A DNA stretch of 64,000 bases from NCBI GenBank assembly GCA_009760855.2, contig WPIO01000005.1, forward strand, positions 4,061,001 to 4,125,000. The letters are read 5' to 3'. Below, piece by piece: positions 1-35,800 of the stretch. The notes under the pieces were generated by a model. The model had not been told where the DNA came from and did not search any database. It saw nothing but the letters and a program-made list of their open reading frames with translations. Numbering within the stretch: position 1 is the first letter of the stretch; the number at the start of each line of letters is the position of its first letter. The position numbers and the translations under genes are program-made. The DNA comes from Cristatella mucedo. Its lineage: Eukaryota; Bryozoa; Phylactolaemata; Cristatellidae.

Positions 1-756
1 AAAATGCACTGACAGTCTCTGCCAAGCTATCGGAACGGTCGCGATTTAAAACACTGTCTGTAGACGGCTTAACGAACAAGGATTAAAGTTATGGTTGGCC
101 AAGTGCAAGCCACTGTTGACTGTTCCGCACAAAAAAGCAAGGCTGAATTTTGCTTGCCGACACCATTGGACAGCTGAGCAGTGGAGCAGAGTGCTGTTCA
201 CTGATGAGTTCAAATTCAATCTCTTTGGCTGCCAAGAAAGGAAGTACATCCGCCAGCGATTGGGTGAAGCGTAGATGGGCAGTTGTCTGCATATGACCAT
301 GAAATTTGATAGTGGAAGTGTGATGTGGTATGGAGTTGCTTCTTAACTTTCAGTGTTGGGCGTCTGCACAGGATTCAAGAAATCACGAATCAGAATGTCT
401 ATCTCGACATTGTGCAGAATGCTGGCTCAATTTCTGTTTGCAGCATGACAATGATCCGACGCACACTGATGTGGCGGTTGAACAGTTTTTCACGTATCCC
501 ACCGACTACGGCTTCGAGCTGAGGTCATGCAGTCGCCAGCCAAAGCAAGGACTTAAATCCAATATGACATCTGTGGGAACAAGTCGAAGGAGGTCTAAGG
601 TTTAGAGTTCTCCAGAGCGTGAAACCCAATAAGCTCTTTGAGGTTTTGAAGTATTGCTGGACGTCAATTCCTCAAGAAACGTGTCGGAAGCTGGTAGTGT
701 CGATGCCGAGACGATCGGTGAAGTTATCAAAAATCATGGGACTCGAGAAGTGATTG
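1..756 (+). pseudogene. Tc1/mariner transposase remnant (cut by the window edge)
   Basis: Frameshifted Tc1-like transposase. Frame fragments: WTAEQWSRVLFTDEFKFNLF (second catalytic Asp region), QHDNDPTHTD, DLNPI*HLWEQVE, and a terminal CRKLVVSMPRR ending at TGA ~753. The catalytic Glu expected between NPI and HLW is a TGA stop (565-567). Frame breaks occur near 270-440. The 5' part lies off the window. Confidence 0.85.
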
Positions 757-1722
757 ATTGTACCCAATAAATTACTTACATAATTTCTTAGCTTTTCTGC
801 ATAATAAAAACTACTACAGAGTTAGATCCAGTCTAAATTTTATGTAATTTGAGCAAACTAGTGTGCTGGTAGCAGGTGCGTAGAAACCTTTGGATGGGTA
901 TGCAGTTCAAAGTAGGCAGACTTGACTGAGGATCTGACGGGGGTCATCTTGAGAACACCAACTGTGGAACGGAATGCTTAAATTGTACTCATATGCTATA
1001 GGAAATCACGCTGGCCGAGCCTGTTTTGAGTGTAAGACCTTCCAGTTTCTGAGTTATAAAATGTTTTTCCTCCATAACTAGTAAGTTCATTAAATCGTAG
1101 TTCAATTTATGAACGTGTGCTAACACCCATAAGTGAATGTCAGCAATGCATGTTGCAATGAAGTTTGAAGAGTTCGACATGCTTAAAGGCAGTGAGGAAT
1201 AATAGCATATATACAGCGAATCGACTTAAGAAAAAGGAACCTATATACTGCACTTGGCGATTATATCAGCACGAGATTTATAAACTGTGAAAAGGTAGAC
1301 CAAGCACAGATCCCTGAGGTACAACTGCTACCCTCTGACATCAAAGCTCCGAAATCTCACACTGAGATAAGACCTAAACCAAAGCATTGCAGTACCACTG
1401 ATGCCCAGGCAAGACGAAAGGTGCTCACGAAGAACATGCTCAACGATATCAAAAGCTGAAAAGAGATCCAGCAACTACCTAAGTTAGTATTCCTGAGAAG
1501 TATACACTTGCAATGAAGCTGGCTCTACGACTGAGTAACTCTAAAACCTGTCAGCAAATTACTTGCCAAGTTTGCAGTTTTGACATTGGAGTTAAGATGA
1601 TGATCTGCCACAACTCGTTCCTCTATTTTTCATAGGAACTTCTACGGGGAGATTGGGCAGAACCTGATGAAATTCTGCTGGTCTATTGTCGACTTATTAG
1701 GTAATTTTTAACATTTCTATGC

Positions 1723-1800
1723 AGCATCTGAAAGTGCCTAGAGAGAGATTCATTTCTCTGAGGGAGCTATACAAATGCATTATTATCATTATTATTATCT
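1723..1800 (+). mobile_element. LINE-A 3' tail fragment
   Basis: Hairpin arms AAAGTGCC...GGGAGCT followed by an ATTATTATT-type tail; opposite orientation to the surrounding LINE-A copy. Confidence 0.7.
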
Positions 1801-2104
1801 TTGAAGGATGTAGGGACAAGGCCTGAAGCTCAGGACAAATTAACTGTGTTAGTTGTGCAGACCTGCAGTAATCGTCGGAACTCGGGAGAATAGTAGATAT
1901 AGGGGTCTAGAGGGCTAGCAGTTTTCATAGACAACGACATAGTCTTCATTAAGAGGTCATTAGTGGCAACTTTGAAGGTGGAGATAGAGGTAAAGCAAGG
2001 AGTGGAAGGTGAGGAGTGTAAGAGGAATTTTACATTAGTGATCTTCTCTTTGACCATATCTATTTAGCTGACAAAGAAGCTATAAAAACGATCAGCCAGA
2101 CTGC

Positions 2105-2290
2105 CACAAGGATATGGCTCACTAGGTATGGCGGTTGCTTTTCACGACCTCGGCCCCGAGGTCGTGGGTTCGAATCCTGCAGTGGGCGATCCTTTATCGC
2201 TACTGCAAGTGGTTGTGATAGCCATGAAGGTTCTTCTGTCGCTATACAAAAAGAGGCTGTTAAATCAGCTAGTATTTTTTTATAGGTAAT
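2105..2290 (+). mobile_element. tRNA-derived SINE
   Basis: tRNA-like head with A box TGGCTCACTAGG (2115-2126), an anticodon-like stem CACGACC/GGTCGTG and B box GGTTCGAATCC (2167-2177), then a family-specific body (CTGCAAG, TGATAGCC, AAGGTTCTTCTGTCGCTA) and end AGAGGCTGTTAAATCAGC. Inserted in a LINE-A copy. Confidence 0.88.
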
Positions 2291-3109
2291 ATGCTGACAT
2301 GGAAGCAGCTACAAACATATGGTTGATAGTCAACATACATTTTCCTGATTGCTCATCCGTGGTTTCCTTACGTTTTGATATAAACTATACTTGTCCTTAG
2401 CCAGGACAAATTGGTACTATATACAATCGTCTCCATATGTCAGTCAATGGACAGTCAGTCCCGATCTTAGGTACGGCTTCTCAAGCTTATTAGTCTTAGT
2501 TTCATGCATGCAGTAAAGCGTAGGCCATGTGGGCAATGAGCAAATAATACAACGTTAGTCAGAGCCAACTCATCACAAACATCAGCGATCGTCGTCTTAT
2601 AATTTGCCGGACTCGCCATGTGCTTTGGCGCTTTTTACATCTCCACTGTATAATTCATTCATTTTACCATAGTCACTAATGCCAATAAGGAAAGTAAAAG
2701 GTGCAATAGCGTGAGAAGCAAGCCCACAACTAGCTACTCCTACCCATACCCATGGGTAGGTGTGGGTGGCGTCTGTAATCTTATGGGTGGGCATTAGCCT
2801 GCCTTATACAAATCACACTTAAGGGTGCCTTTAGGAGTTCCAACACCCAAGTCTGCCTGCAGTTCGTTCAAAGTTCTGGCCGAGTTTTTCGCAGAGTTTT
2901 CGGCCGAGTTTCGGTCAGGTCTTCCAGATCCGGGAGTCAGATCGGAATCAGGACGACAGGCTTTCTAAATTCAAATCGAAATTGCCAAATACTTCCGAAT
3001 CATGATGAACGTCGATGCCACGATCGAGCATGAGCTGAAGAAGAAGCCGGCTGGTGGCGAGGCGCCTCCATTTGTGATCCGACACAACGTCTCTGGCAAG
3101 AACAAGGCG

Positions 3110-3185
3110 ATCTGGATATGGGTATGAGTATGGTGGGTATAGGGATGGGTATGGATATGGATATGAATATGGGTATGGGTGGTCC
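3110..3185. repeat. (GGGTAT/GGATAT)n minisatellite
   Basis: Imperfect hexamer repeat of GGGTAT and GGATAT; the overlapping Tyr/Pro-rich minus-strand ORFs are artefacts. Confidence 0.85.
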
Positions 3186-4222
3186 GGCGACCGAAATTCG
3201 AGGCGATAATGGTTGTGGGTGGGCCGGCTGGCACACTTTAGCAATGCTTGCCCATGGGTACCTGCCTAATGGCAATTGAGGGCTCTGGTAAGAAGCCATG
3301 TGAAGACCCACCGACAGCAACAACCTTGCCAACATCCTCAAACAGTCTTCCCACTTTGAATCCCTCAGTGGCTTTTAAATTTAACTGCATCAGCCTCTTA
3401 CTTTAGCACCAACTTTTCACCAGCAAAAAATCTGTAACTAGCATCCACCGGGGTTCAAGTAAGCATCTGCTTCTGACTGGCAATTCGGACAACGAATGAA
3501 GGAAGATGGAAGCCCTTGCACTATGAAGCCCTGCCAGTGCTTTTCCGAGTCTCCTAAATGCTCCCAAACTGCATTAATCGAGCTGCCGTTCTGTTTTAAG
3601 TGCTCCAGACTAAACCTAAACTTTCATTCTCCTCCATTAGGGTTCAGAGGAAGTAGATAAGAACCAGAGCGTAACGGTCTTGACCTCGGACTGCTGGGCA
3701 GTATCCACTTATAGGGTAAGTACAGCTGCTCAGCATGGGCTAGAAGTGTCATTGGTTAACCGCCTAAATAGAGGCTTTTCGTAGACTTTTATCATCAGAG
3801 GTTGATATAGCTACAAGCCATTTTCTGCCTCGTTGGTAGAGTAGTTACCTTTTATTTTCAAACAATTAGTTAGCATTTAGACTAATTAGCATCCCTTCAA
3901 GAACTGGCTTTGGTCCACTAAGCATGGAAGGCCATACCAGAAAATCCTACATGGGAACGGGAAACTATAAACCCTTAATTATCATTCACAACACTACCTC
4001 ATAAGTGAATGCTTAGAATGCTTGACTCGGACGCATTAATAGTAAGATCAATACATACTGTTCACTTACCAGAAGACAATTCCCACAGTGAGATTCCTAC
4101 ATCATGAGTATTCAATGCCATGTAAAATTCTGGAATCACTAGTAAATTAAATACATTTACTGTAAGCTATTAGAAAATAATGGTTGCATTATCAGCTACT
4201 TGGCAATAGATCAAGCTAAAGC

Positions 4223-4225
<3 letters not shown>

Positions 4226-4290
<65 letters not shown>

Positions 4291-4332
4291 CACACACACA
4301 CACATATATATATATACACACATATATATATA
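4226..4332. repeat. (TA)n / (CA)n microsatellite
   Basis: About 58 bp of pure TA, then alternating CA and TA blocks. In the MED23 intron downstream of exon 9. Confidence 0.95.
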
Positions 4333-4466
4333 CCCAGCTCAGTTTCTAGCTCACGATGAATACTTTATATACAGCAAAAAGGTATGATACTGAATGCAAA
4401 GCTCATAGGCAGCATCATTTTACAGACAGTCCTATGACATCCCACTAAGAATGCGGTTTCATTTAC

Positions 4467-27379
<22,913 letters not shown>

Positions 27380-28469
27380 CACTGAGTGAAGCGCGCAATC
27401 TTAGTGAACCTCAGTTTAAAAAATATCACACTGCACGAATAGTCCAGTGCTTACACCGGCCAACTAATGTTTATACCGGGTAGCGCCATTGGAAGTCACG
27501 TGTTTTTTGCGAGCAGTGGCAATACGGTGATCGGGAAGACCTTTATAAATTAGCTGCTATTGTCATAAGCTTTACTATAATAATTTAATTATTTTAAAAG
27601 TGCAAAATCATTTTACTTTTTTGCGCATTGCTTTTTGTGGACTTTATCCGGCAAAAGAATAGGGTCGTTGCGCACGCGCATCTGTGGGCTCAGTGGCTGC
27701 AGAGAAGTAGGAAGTCTGCGACGCCGTCTTTTGATCGTACGGCCAATCCTTCTCATGTAAGTCAACGTGTATGTCCACAAGCTTAAATGCGTAGAATTTA
27801 TATGTTCGTGCAGAATTTCACTATGTAGAGCACTTTTTATAAACTTACATGTTAAAGACACTTCCTACTAGTAACCGGCTGTACCGCTTATCCGCTTATC
27901 CCAGCGAGTAGGCACTGTTGTGCGTTTGGTGCGGTCTCAAAATCTTGTGATTTCGTCGTCCTCCGAAGTATTTGCATAGTTCCTGCGACCAGCGAGTTTG
28001 TTCATGTCAATTAGACGTCTGCTGCTCCACGGCGCTAGTTACGCGAAAAAGCAGTGTTGTGGGACTGATTTTTATACCAGTTCCTCCAAGCATTAAGCCC
28101 CTGTGGTAATATTGACACCTGAAATTTAGATTGGTCAAAATTGTTAACTCAAACAATTCCGCTAATAGAATGATTTGCTTTGCCTTCCAGGTGGCGCCGG
28201 AAACGTTTCCTTTGCGGTGACGTTCAGATACGTTAGCTGCTGGTGTTCCGGGAGAACCGTAGATGTTTTGACTGTGGAATGCGTTGAAAAGCTGGCCTTC
28301 AGGCTGCTTTTATTAAGCTAAATTGAGATTGTGCTTCTAGCTTTGATCACTCCGTACTTGGTGAGCTTACGGAGCTTCTAAATTCTTGAGAGGTTACAAA
28401 TAATCATCGACTTCCAGGGCCCAGGTGTTTTAATTACCTAAGGCAGCTAAAAAAGCTCATCTCGTAAAG
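27380..28469. promoter_or_regulatory. possible bidirectional promoter region, MED23 (-) / myosin light chain (+)
   Basis: The two start codons face away from each other, 2,234 bp apart (27379 and 29614). No LINE or SINE fragment was recognised here, unlike almost everything around. A TCACGTG E-box-like site lies near 27,496. A consensus donor, AAG|GTGAGC (GT at 28470), could end a non-coding first exon of the light-chain gene; the matching acceptor would be TTTTTTAAG at 29600-29608, just before the ATG. Two unrecognised ORFs fall in this interval: 27613-27861 minus (82 aa, Arg/Lys-rich) and 28588-29037 plus (149 aa). Transcription start sites cannot be read from sequence. Confidence 0.4.
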
Positions 28470-29613
28470 GTGAGCTATTATGGTGACCGTCGTTTCAGTA
28501 TGCGGTGCTTAGGGGCAGCGCTGCGCCTCAAGGCGACCATCGTGAGAGCTGGCTGTGCCTCGTGAAGCTTGATGTGCTACAGCTGACGTGTGTTTTCTAT
28601 TTGCATGTACGTCGAGTTTTTATGTATGCGGTACTGCCTACTTGAAAAGGGTTGTGTTACAAAGCATTATCTCATTTTCTATAAATGGGGTCGCGGACGT
28701 GGTCTGTGCACATTGGCCGTTTGACGTATCTGCTGGCTCTTTTTCGTCGTGGCTTCTCAGTGAGTCGGTGCCAGAGGTATTTACACTTGTTACGCTCGTT
28801 AGTCTTTTACTTGTGATGGATGTGTTGTATGTGCACCCACTTGCGTATGACGGCTGGTTGACCCACAATATTAGTGATTATGCTGAATGGTTGTGCAAAA
28901 TTGTTGTAGTTGGCGACCACATACTTACCCCTGTTGATTTAACTCTCGATAACGGTGTTGCATTATCATCTTCGATCTGTGAAGAACTGCTTTCCTTCAT
29001 TCAAGACAGCCATACTTGGCGGGCTATGCTATGCTGATTGTGTGTGCATGTGAGTGGTGAAGGGTGACCATGCCATCTGCTGAAAGGTGGAGCTGCTAGG
29101 AAAGAACTGTGCTGATTTGTAAATGTGGAAGCACGGCAGTGCTCTAGCACTATAGCAGCTCACGCGGCTGGGCCGTCATCGAGTATCACATAAATGGCAT
29201 TATGATCCTGATAGTACTTCAATGCCTGCTTTCATTAATTCTTCCTTAGTGTGCAGTTACTCAAGTGACATTTGTGGTAGGCATTGCAAGCCTGCCATAC
29301 ATGTCAGCTGTTATGCATTGCTGGTGGTTGCAGCAGCTACCCTACTCATGTGAGCCTACTCAGATTACTCGTGAGTCACGGCGGTGCTTAGTGGATGCGG
29401 TCGTTGCATATTTGTGCGTGATGTTTGCTGTGCTTTTGACAATTTGACTTGTGCTTGACTCAGATATGCCCTAGACATGTTGACGGTTGTTTGTTCTTGT
29501 AATACTCTTTTGAATGTGTACTTGCATCTAGTTAGGTCATACTATTGACTGTTTGCTCAAGGACTCGCCTCGGTGTGAGCTTATTCTGTGCTACTTACGT
29601 TTTTTAAGACAAA

Positions 29614-29812
29614 ATGGCAAGTAAAAAGGTTGCATCATCAAAGGGAAAGACTGGCACCACCCAGAAGCGCGTTCGACGGGCGACGTCCAATGTATTCGCA
29701 ATGTTTGACCAAGCTCAAATTCAGGAGTTTAAGGAAGCCTTCAACATGATCGATCAGAACAGAGATGGATTCATTGACAAGGAGGATCTGCACGACATGC
29801 TGGCATCTCTAG
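29614..29812 (+). CDS. myosin regulatory light chain exon 1
   Basis: Codons 1-66 plus one base. Carries the start, the T24/S25 phosphosites and the whole first EF-hand. Start context ACAAAATGG is a good initiation site. Donor GTATTC at 29813. Confidence 0.95.
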
Positions 29813-32800
29813 GTATTCAGTTAGTTTGTGTGCTTTGTCATTCTTGTCAATCTTCCATGAGTATAAACTTATGGTCCTTTTTTCCATTTATGCTTTTTGT
29901 CATAAGCAGTTGCCAATCGGGCCAGTAGACTGAATTGATGCATGCATGCACGTGCCTGTTCGCCGACCACTCGGTCGACAAAAAATTATATTAATGCCAC
30001 AACAGCTGTGGCTGCTACTCCTTTCGAGTAATAAGAGCAGTTTCTATTATGCCTGGCATACTTAAGCTGTGTACAGCCTGTGGAAATAGTTACTGACCAG
30101 CCTCACACAGATATGTGATATTGGTATTCATTCATTGAAAATGTTGCCCTACCACGATTTCTTATGTCTCCCTGATCCACCCGGCCATTTGGTTCACAAG
30201 CTTTCACATCGTTTCCTCTGCTCTAACGATCCTAAGATGCTGAGTTTTACCGTAAAATGCTCAGGTATTAGTGTAGGCCGAGTTCACACCCTCCCCCATT
30301 TGCCTGTCAATATCGTCCCATAAATGTTATATGGGGTTCATATCAGGCGACTACCTGAGCCACTGCATCGGAACAACTGCACTTTCGTGGTAAAAAGCAC
30401 TTTACTGACCTGGCAGTGTGCTTACTGTTGCTATCTTGCTACCAAATATAACAATCCCCAAGTGGTCGTGCTTTGCAAACTAACTTGCTTGACCCCCTCA
30501 TGGGACCCGTTCTGGTCCATAATATCTGACAATCTGATGCAGAGAACCAGTGCCTGATGCAGCAAAGCAGCCCTAAACCTCAACCATTCCCCCTGACCCT
30601 GCACAGAATTTCACTGCAGGTTAAATACAGCCCAAGCGGTACAGCATATCGATCTTTTGGCTAACCCTAATTCTTTGCTTTATATTATTCAGTGTCACAA
30701 AGTTGCTTTTTTCAGTTCATAAAACAGTTCTAGTCATCTTTTGTAAGGTGGGCGTGGTTGTGGGCCTAACGTAAGCAGTCTTTTTTGCTGCAGCTACTGA
30801 GCCTAGGCTTGCATTTTTGCAACTCTTTCATAAGATACTACTGTTAGCTTGTCTCATACTTTCTGTATCTTTATTAATTCCTGTAGCCTCTATGTGAGAC
30901 CGTGCAATGCTTCGAAGTTGGGCAGTTCAATCTTTGATGAGCTGATCATCCTATCCTTTGGCATCGCTCTTGCTCGGCCAACCAGATCCAGCGATCCAGC
31001 ACATCGAATCAGTCCCTCATATGTATTGATGCTGTATCTCATGTGGTTGTCTATGTATGCCCTTGTTGGTGCAGTAATGTCAGCATCCCCATAGCGAGCA
31101 TAGACATTTCTGTGTTTTTTGCCCGGCATTTCTTAGCTTCATATGGCCGGTGCGGAAATATAGTTATTGGGAAGGCCTGTTGTCCAGGTGCCAGATTAAT
31201 TTTAAGTTTTTAGAATTAATTCCTTAATTCTTGTATGTATGTAAGAGTATGGTCCCCAGGTTTTGCTCTAGCTTCTCATCCTAAAAGTCGAATCGTTTTC
31301 GGTTTATCGCTCCTGGGCTTTCTGACTACTGTCTGTATAGGCAAACAAGTTAATGAGTTGATAGTATTAGCCCCCTGCCCAGGAGCTGCATTCGGCTACC
31401 GATTACAGAACTTGAGAAGCTGTATACACTAAGTTAGAGTGAAGTGTCCCAGGTACTCTACCCTTTACACCAAACTGCCAAGTCGTAGGTCGGCCCACCA
31501 TTCAGGTGACCTCATTTCCCCAGATGCTGTGTAGGTGAAGACTTCATGCATTTTTTCTCATATTTGCTCGAGTGCCCAGTGCTTTGTCAAGAACCGACAT
31601 TGCAGCTGCTGATTCCTAACCCATCCCCACCCTTTCAAAGTAGTGATCGGGAAGATGCATCTGCTGTATCTGCCACCGCTCGTGTTCAGAGCTTGGCCAT
31701 TTGCAGTATCAGTAGGCAAAGTGCTGGCTGCCTGCAAATCCCTGTAAAGCCATCGTGATCCATGTCTCATACATGTGATTTGGAACGAGCTGTAGAATGC
31801 GAGTGTCTGCTTGGGAACCTACCCAGCAGGCTGTCTCTAGGTCGTGCAAGCATCAGATGAGGCCATCGTTCTCGCACACATGCGCACCTGACTGTATGTG
31901 CTGATGCAAGTGCTGATGTTTACTCCCATCTGGAAGAAGTTAACAGACACCATCCGGCATCTAAGCTGCCTGACTTGTGCTAAGTTCAAGGGTTCCACCA
32001 TGTTTTTGTCTGGTGTATGGTTTATTCTGTCGGCTTTTTTCTACTAAAGTTCTAGTTTGAGTTGTGTACTGCAGGGAAAAACCCGACAGACCAATATTTG
32101 GATGCCATGATGGCTGAAGCTCCTGGCCCTATCAACTTTACCATGTTCTTGACTATGTTCGGTGAGAAGCTAAACGGCACAGACCCTGAAGATGTGATCA
32201 AGAATGCATTCGGTTGTTTTGACGAAGATGGCACAGGTACGACTTGATACTGTGCATCATCGGCACATCTGGCAGGCTCCGTCCCCCAAATCGCATTGCA
32301 GCTATATCGATGAATGGAGCCAGTGTGTGCCATACTTTACTGGTAGTCATGATATAATCTGGGGCGCATTCGAGTTATTTTATACCGTAGAAATGTGGTT
32401 GGCTCGTCTGTCGGATTTATTAGCTCTTAAATTTGCTCTCATGGATGTGATACCACTAGCGCTATGTCGTATCATCTTCAATAGTTAAACCCGCTGCCCT
32501 TGAAGCTGTCAAAACTTATCAACTCACATAATTTGACAGCCTAAGCTGTGAAGAAAGAATTTGCAAACATAGCTAGATTTCAACTGGGGGTTTGCTTGTT
32601 ATTTGCTGGCTTGCTGTGTGTAGTACTGCCTGATCGGTACCAGCTAAGACGATCTGTGAATCTCTGCTCAGAATTTGCAGCCATTACTTTTGAAGAAACA
32701 GCTGGTCCATTTTTCTTCTGTCATCGGTACGATTGATGTTTTACTAAATGGAAATGGTATGTGATCTAAGCCAGGACTAGGCTGGGGTGCATGAAGCCCT

Positions 32801-35800
32801 AGGCATGCTGAAGGGCGAGCCAGTGGGATCCCTCTCACCGGATGGACCCAAAGGTGTTGGGCTTAAAGCCCTTAAAAGTCTACCTGTGGTAGACTGTGTC
32901 TGTGTGGGTCGCGGTCTGACCATCTCTGTGGCCTAATCCTGGGTATGCACCGAAGTACCAAAATTTAGACCTTTCCTAAGCAACTGATCAGAGTAGGGCA
33001 GAAGGGGCCAAGCCCCACTTTCCACATACCTGTGGTACCTGAAGTACTCTTGGCTGATGGACATGATCTTCTAATTGTCTCTTATGTAGTAAGAAGATTG
33101 TAAGATGCTTAGGCCTCGTGATGTTGCAGCAAACAAAATCATCTGTTGCTCGTCAAGTTAAAGTGTGGTACTAAGTAGTAGGATTGATGTAGTCGATAGA
33201 ATATAAAGTGTTGTAAGTTAATAGTGAACATACACACGAGTCAGCTATTTGGATTGAAAAACTTAGCTTGCTAGGTCTGTGCAGGAGCAGCGTCTGGCAT
33301 GCTATAGTACGAGAAAGGGAAAATATGTGGGACTCCCAGGCCTCTTACAGAAGAACCAGCGATAATCTGTTATTCCGACAATGTATTTCAGGGAGTTCGT
33401 TGTATTCCACCTTGGACTTGGTGTTATCAAGTCTCTCTCCATCCTTTTTGCTTTAGTGGCTGGAGGAAGCTACTGAGGGTTACAGCATTGTACATCTACA
33501 TCATCTGTTGTTCCTAGTTGTTTGTCATCGAGCTTATTTATTAAGGATACTTTGCTTCAAATATCCACATAAACCATGTGTAGCTGCCTGTAGAGTGTGT
33601 GCAATCGTTCACATCTAAGAAACTAGTCGTATTAGTATTTATAGTTACTGTATGTTTATGATATTTTGTACTTACCTAAGAGGCTGCAGTTTACAGCAGC
33701 CGGCTTATATAGAGATTGTTCGAATAAAAACTAATCAATTGCGTGATAGTGGTGTTTGGCACCTCCTTCCTTAACCCATGCAGGTAACCAGCGTGCCCCA
33801 TTTAGCCTACATAAGTACACTATTGGTGTTTGCTCATCACTGGCATCATTAGCCACCACCTTACACTTTTCGCCAAATGTTACTGCCTCGTGTTGTCAGT
33901 TCTTCTCAGGCTCGCACATGCCACAGGCTCTGCCCTATTTGACACTTCACCCTTGCTGTAAGCATTAAAAATCATTTACCAGGGAACGTTTATACTTGCG
34001 TGTGTGCTGACTGCCCATGTTTGTATTGCTCAATCCTGTATACTTAACTCACAAACTTTTGCTTGACCATTGGTTACTGACTGTGCTGCATTACAGTTTT
34101 CTTGGTCTTAGCCTTGTATTCAGAATGAATCGAATTGAAGCAGTGCTTCACCACGTCCAATGCTGTCAAAAGGGAATGAGGAAATGTTGCATGAAACTCG
34201 ATGACAACCATAGCTCGGTGTTTATCATCTCAGTGTGCCCCTGCTTCTTAAGAGCTAATCACTCCACAGATCAGCATTGTTTCGGGTATACAACGACCTA
34301 CTTACGAATGCAAACATGGGTCGACTATCTGCTTGTTTTGCTCGATTTTTCGGCAGCTTTTGATGCTATCGTTCACCAAGTTCTTTTTTGGCACTTATCA
34401 TCTCGCCTGGGCATCACTGGCACTGCATTGCAGTGGTTCAGGTCCATTCTTCGTGGGAGACTCCAGACGTGAATGAACAATGATCATCCGAGGTACCTCT
34501 GAAATATGGGGTACCTCTGAAATATGGGGTACCTCAGGGCTCCGTGCTAGGTCCGGTTCTTTTCACGGTTTATACTCTCCATCTTGCTGATGTGATTGCC
34601 AAGCGCAATCTAGGCTTTCACTTCTATGTGGATGACACTCAGTTGTACCTTTGCTTTGATCCCTCCCAGCCTTCGAGCACCTCGTATTCTCTCAACTCCC
34701 TTGCTGCAGGTATGACTGAGACTGAGCTGTGATTGCTCAAGTTCCCTTGGTCTAGTGTTGCCTTCTTGAGTGGTGGCCCGACTACAGCCTTTTTGAGAGG
34801 TGCTGGGACATATAAAATGAGGCTGTTTGACTAGCTTGTCTAGCTGTCGTGTGATCCTTGTGAGAGCAGCTTGTGGCATTGGCCATTTTATTTCGTACCC
34901 TTGACTTGATGGCACTTTAGTAACGTTTCTTGGCTGTAGTCGTTGGGTGGTTGATGTGCAGCTGCTCCTCCCGAAAACGTGGCAAAGTTAGTAAGAGCTA
35001 GCCTTATCTGTCTTTTCATGATAGTGTGCCTCTACGTCTGAGCTGGCAGCTACACTTGAGTATTGCTGTTTAGCTGTCTGTCCCGTTGCTGCTCTTTCAG
35101 GATTCTTGAACGAGGACAGCTTGAGAGAACTTCTGACCACAATGGGTGATAGATTCACTGAAGAGGAGGTCAGTGACAAGATAGATGGGCAAGCTATGCA
35201 TTTGTGTGGGGCGGGTAAATTTGGTGCTTGACATTTGTGCTCGCATCTATGCGTGACCTGCCTGTGAGTGTGTACAGATGCACACTTTCAAGCAGCTTGC
35301 TCAGGGATCAGATGTATTGTAATGCATGCTGGAAAAAGCGTCAGGCTGCTGCAATTTGGCAGATACGTTGCCAATGACCCCTCTAAGTATTTCCGTTTGA
35401 TGGCTTGGAACTAATTATTTGCAGACAACTCTGTATGATGGAGTAGTGTGTTTGCAGGATTATTTTTCTCCTGTCTGCAATTGCAAGCTAGATAGCAAGC
35501 AATCTCACCTTGACCTGCAGTACAGCTCTGGGTGATTGTGGACAACACATATTTTCGGAGCCAAAGATGTACCACAGCTTTCGATCGATTCAAACGACAT
35601 TATGCAAGCATCGCTTGGCTTTCTATTTCTTCGGCTGTAGAAATGAGATCGTGTTGTCGTTTATGCCAAATGCCACTTTGGTGTCTAAAAATCGGTTGCA
35701 GCTGTTTTTATTATACTAGTCACTGTTGACTTAAGTTTATCTTAAAATTCCGGACGACCAAAAGCCGTTTGTTGAGAGTAGACGCCGAGCAACGATCCTG

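Larger units (their letters stand above)
895..2600 (-). mobile_element. LINE-A copy (degenerate ORF2), interrupted by a SINE and a LINE-A tail
   Basis: Colinear with the 38.9-40.2 kb LINE-A copy: 895-1570 matches the RT part (ACTAGTAAGTT near 1077, CCCTGAGGTAC near 1313, GATATCAAAAGCTG near 1445); 1800-2100 and 2290-2600 match the endonuclease-RT linker. A plus-oriented 3' tail (1723-1800) and a SINE (2105-2290) break it. Strongly decayed. Confidence 0.7.
2600..4460. other. no gene seen; probable MED23 intron
   Basis: Apart from the hexamer minisatellite, the TA/CA tract and an ACCCATGGGT palindrome near 2,747, nothing recognisable. It was read on the minus strand for the next MED23 block (LLWQHLSS...); none was found. 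Confidence 0.6.

Noticed and set aside
2111-2190. Functional tRNA gene
   Set aside because: Has A and B boxes but no proper acceptor stem pairing, and the same sequence recurs with a common SINE body.
2948-3341. Tyr/Pro-rich minus-strand ORFs (87-113 codons)
   Set aside because: Arise from the GGGTAT hexamer minisatellite.
27613-27861. 82-codon Arg/Lys-rich minus-strand ORF upstream of MED23
   Set aside because: No recognised family; could be part of a 5' leader. Mentioned in the promoter entry only.
30890-31129. 79-codon minus-strand ORF in light-chain intron 1
   Set aside because: Protein-like composition, but no recognised family and no flanking splice or promoter evidence.
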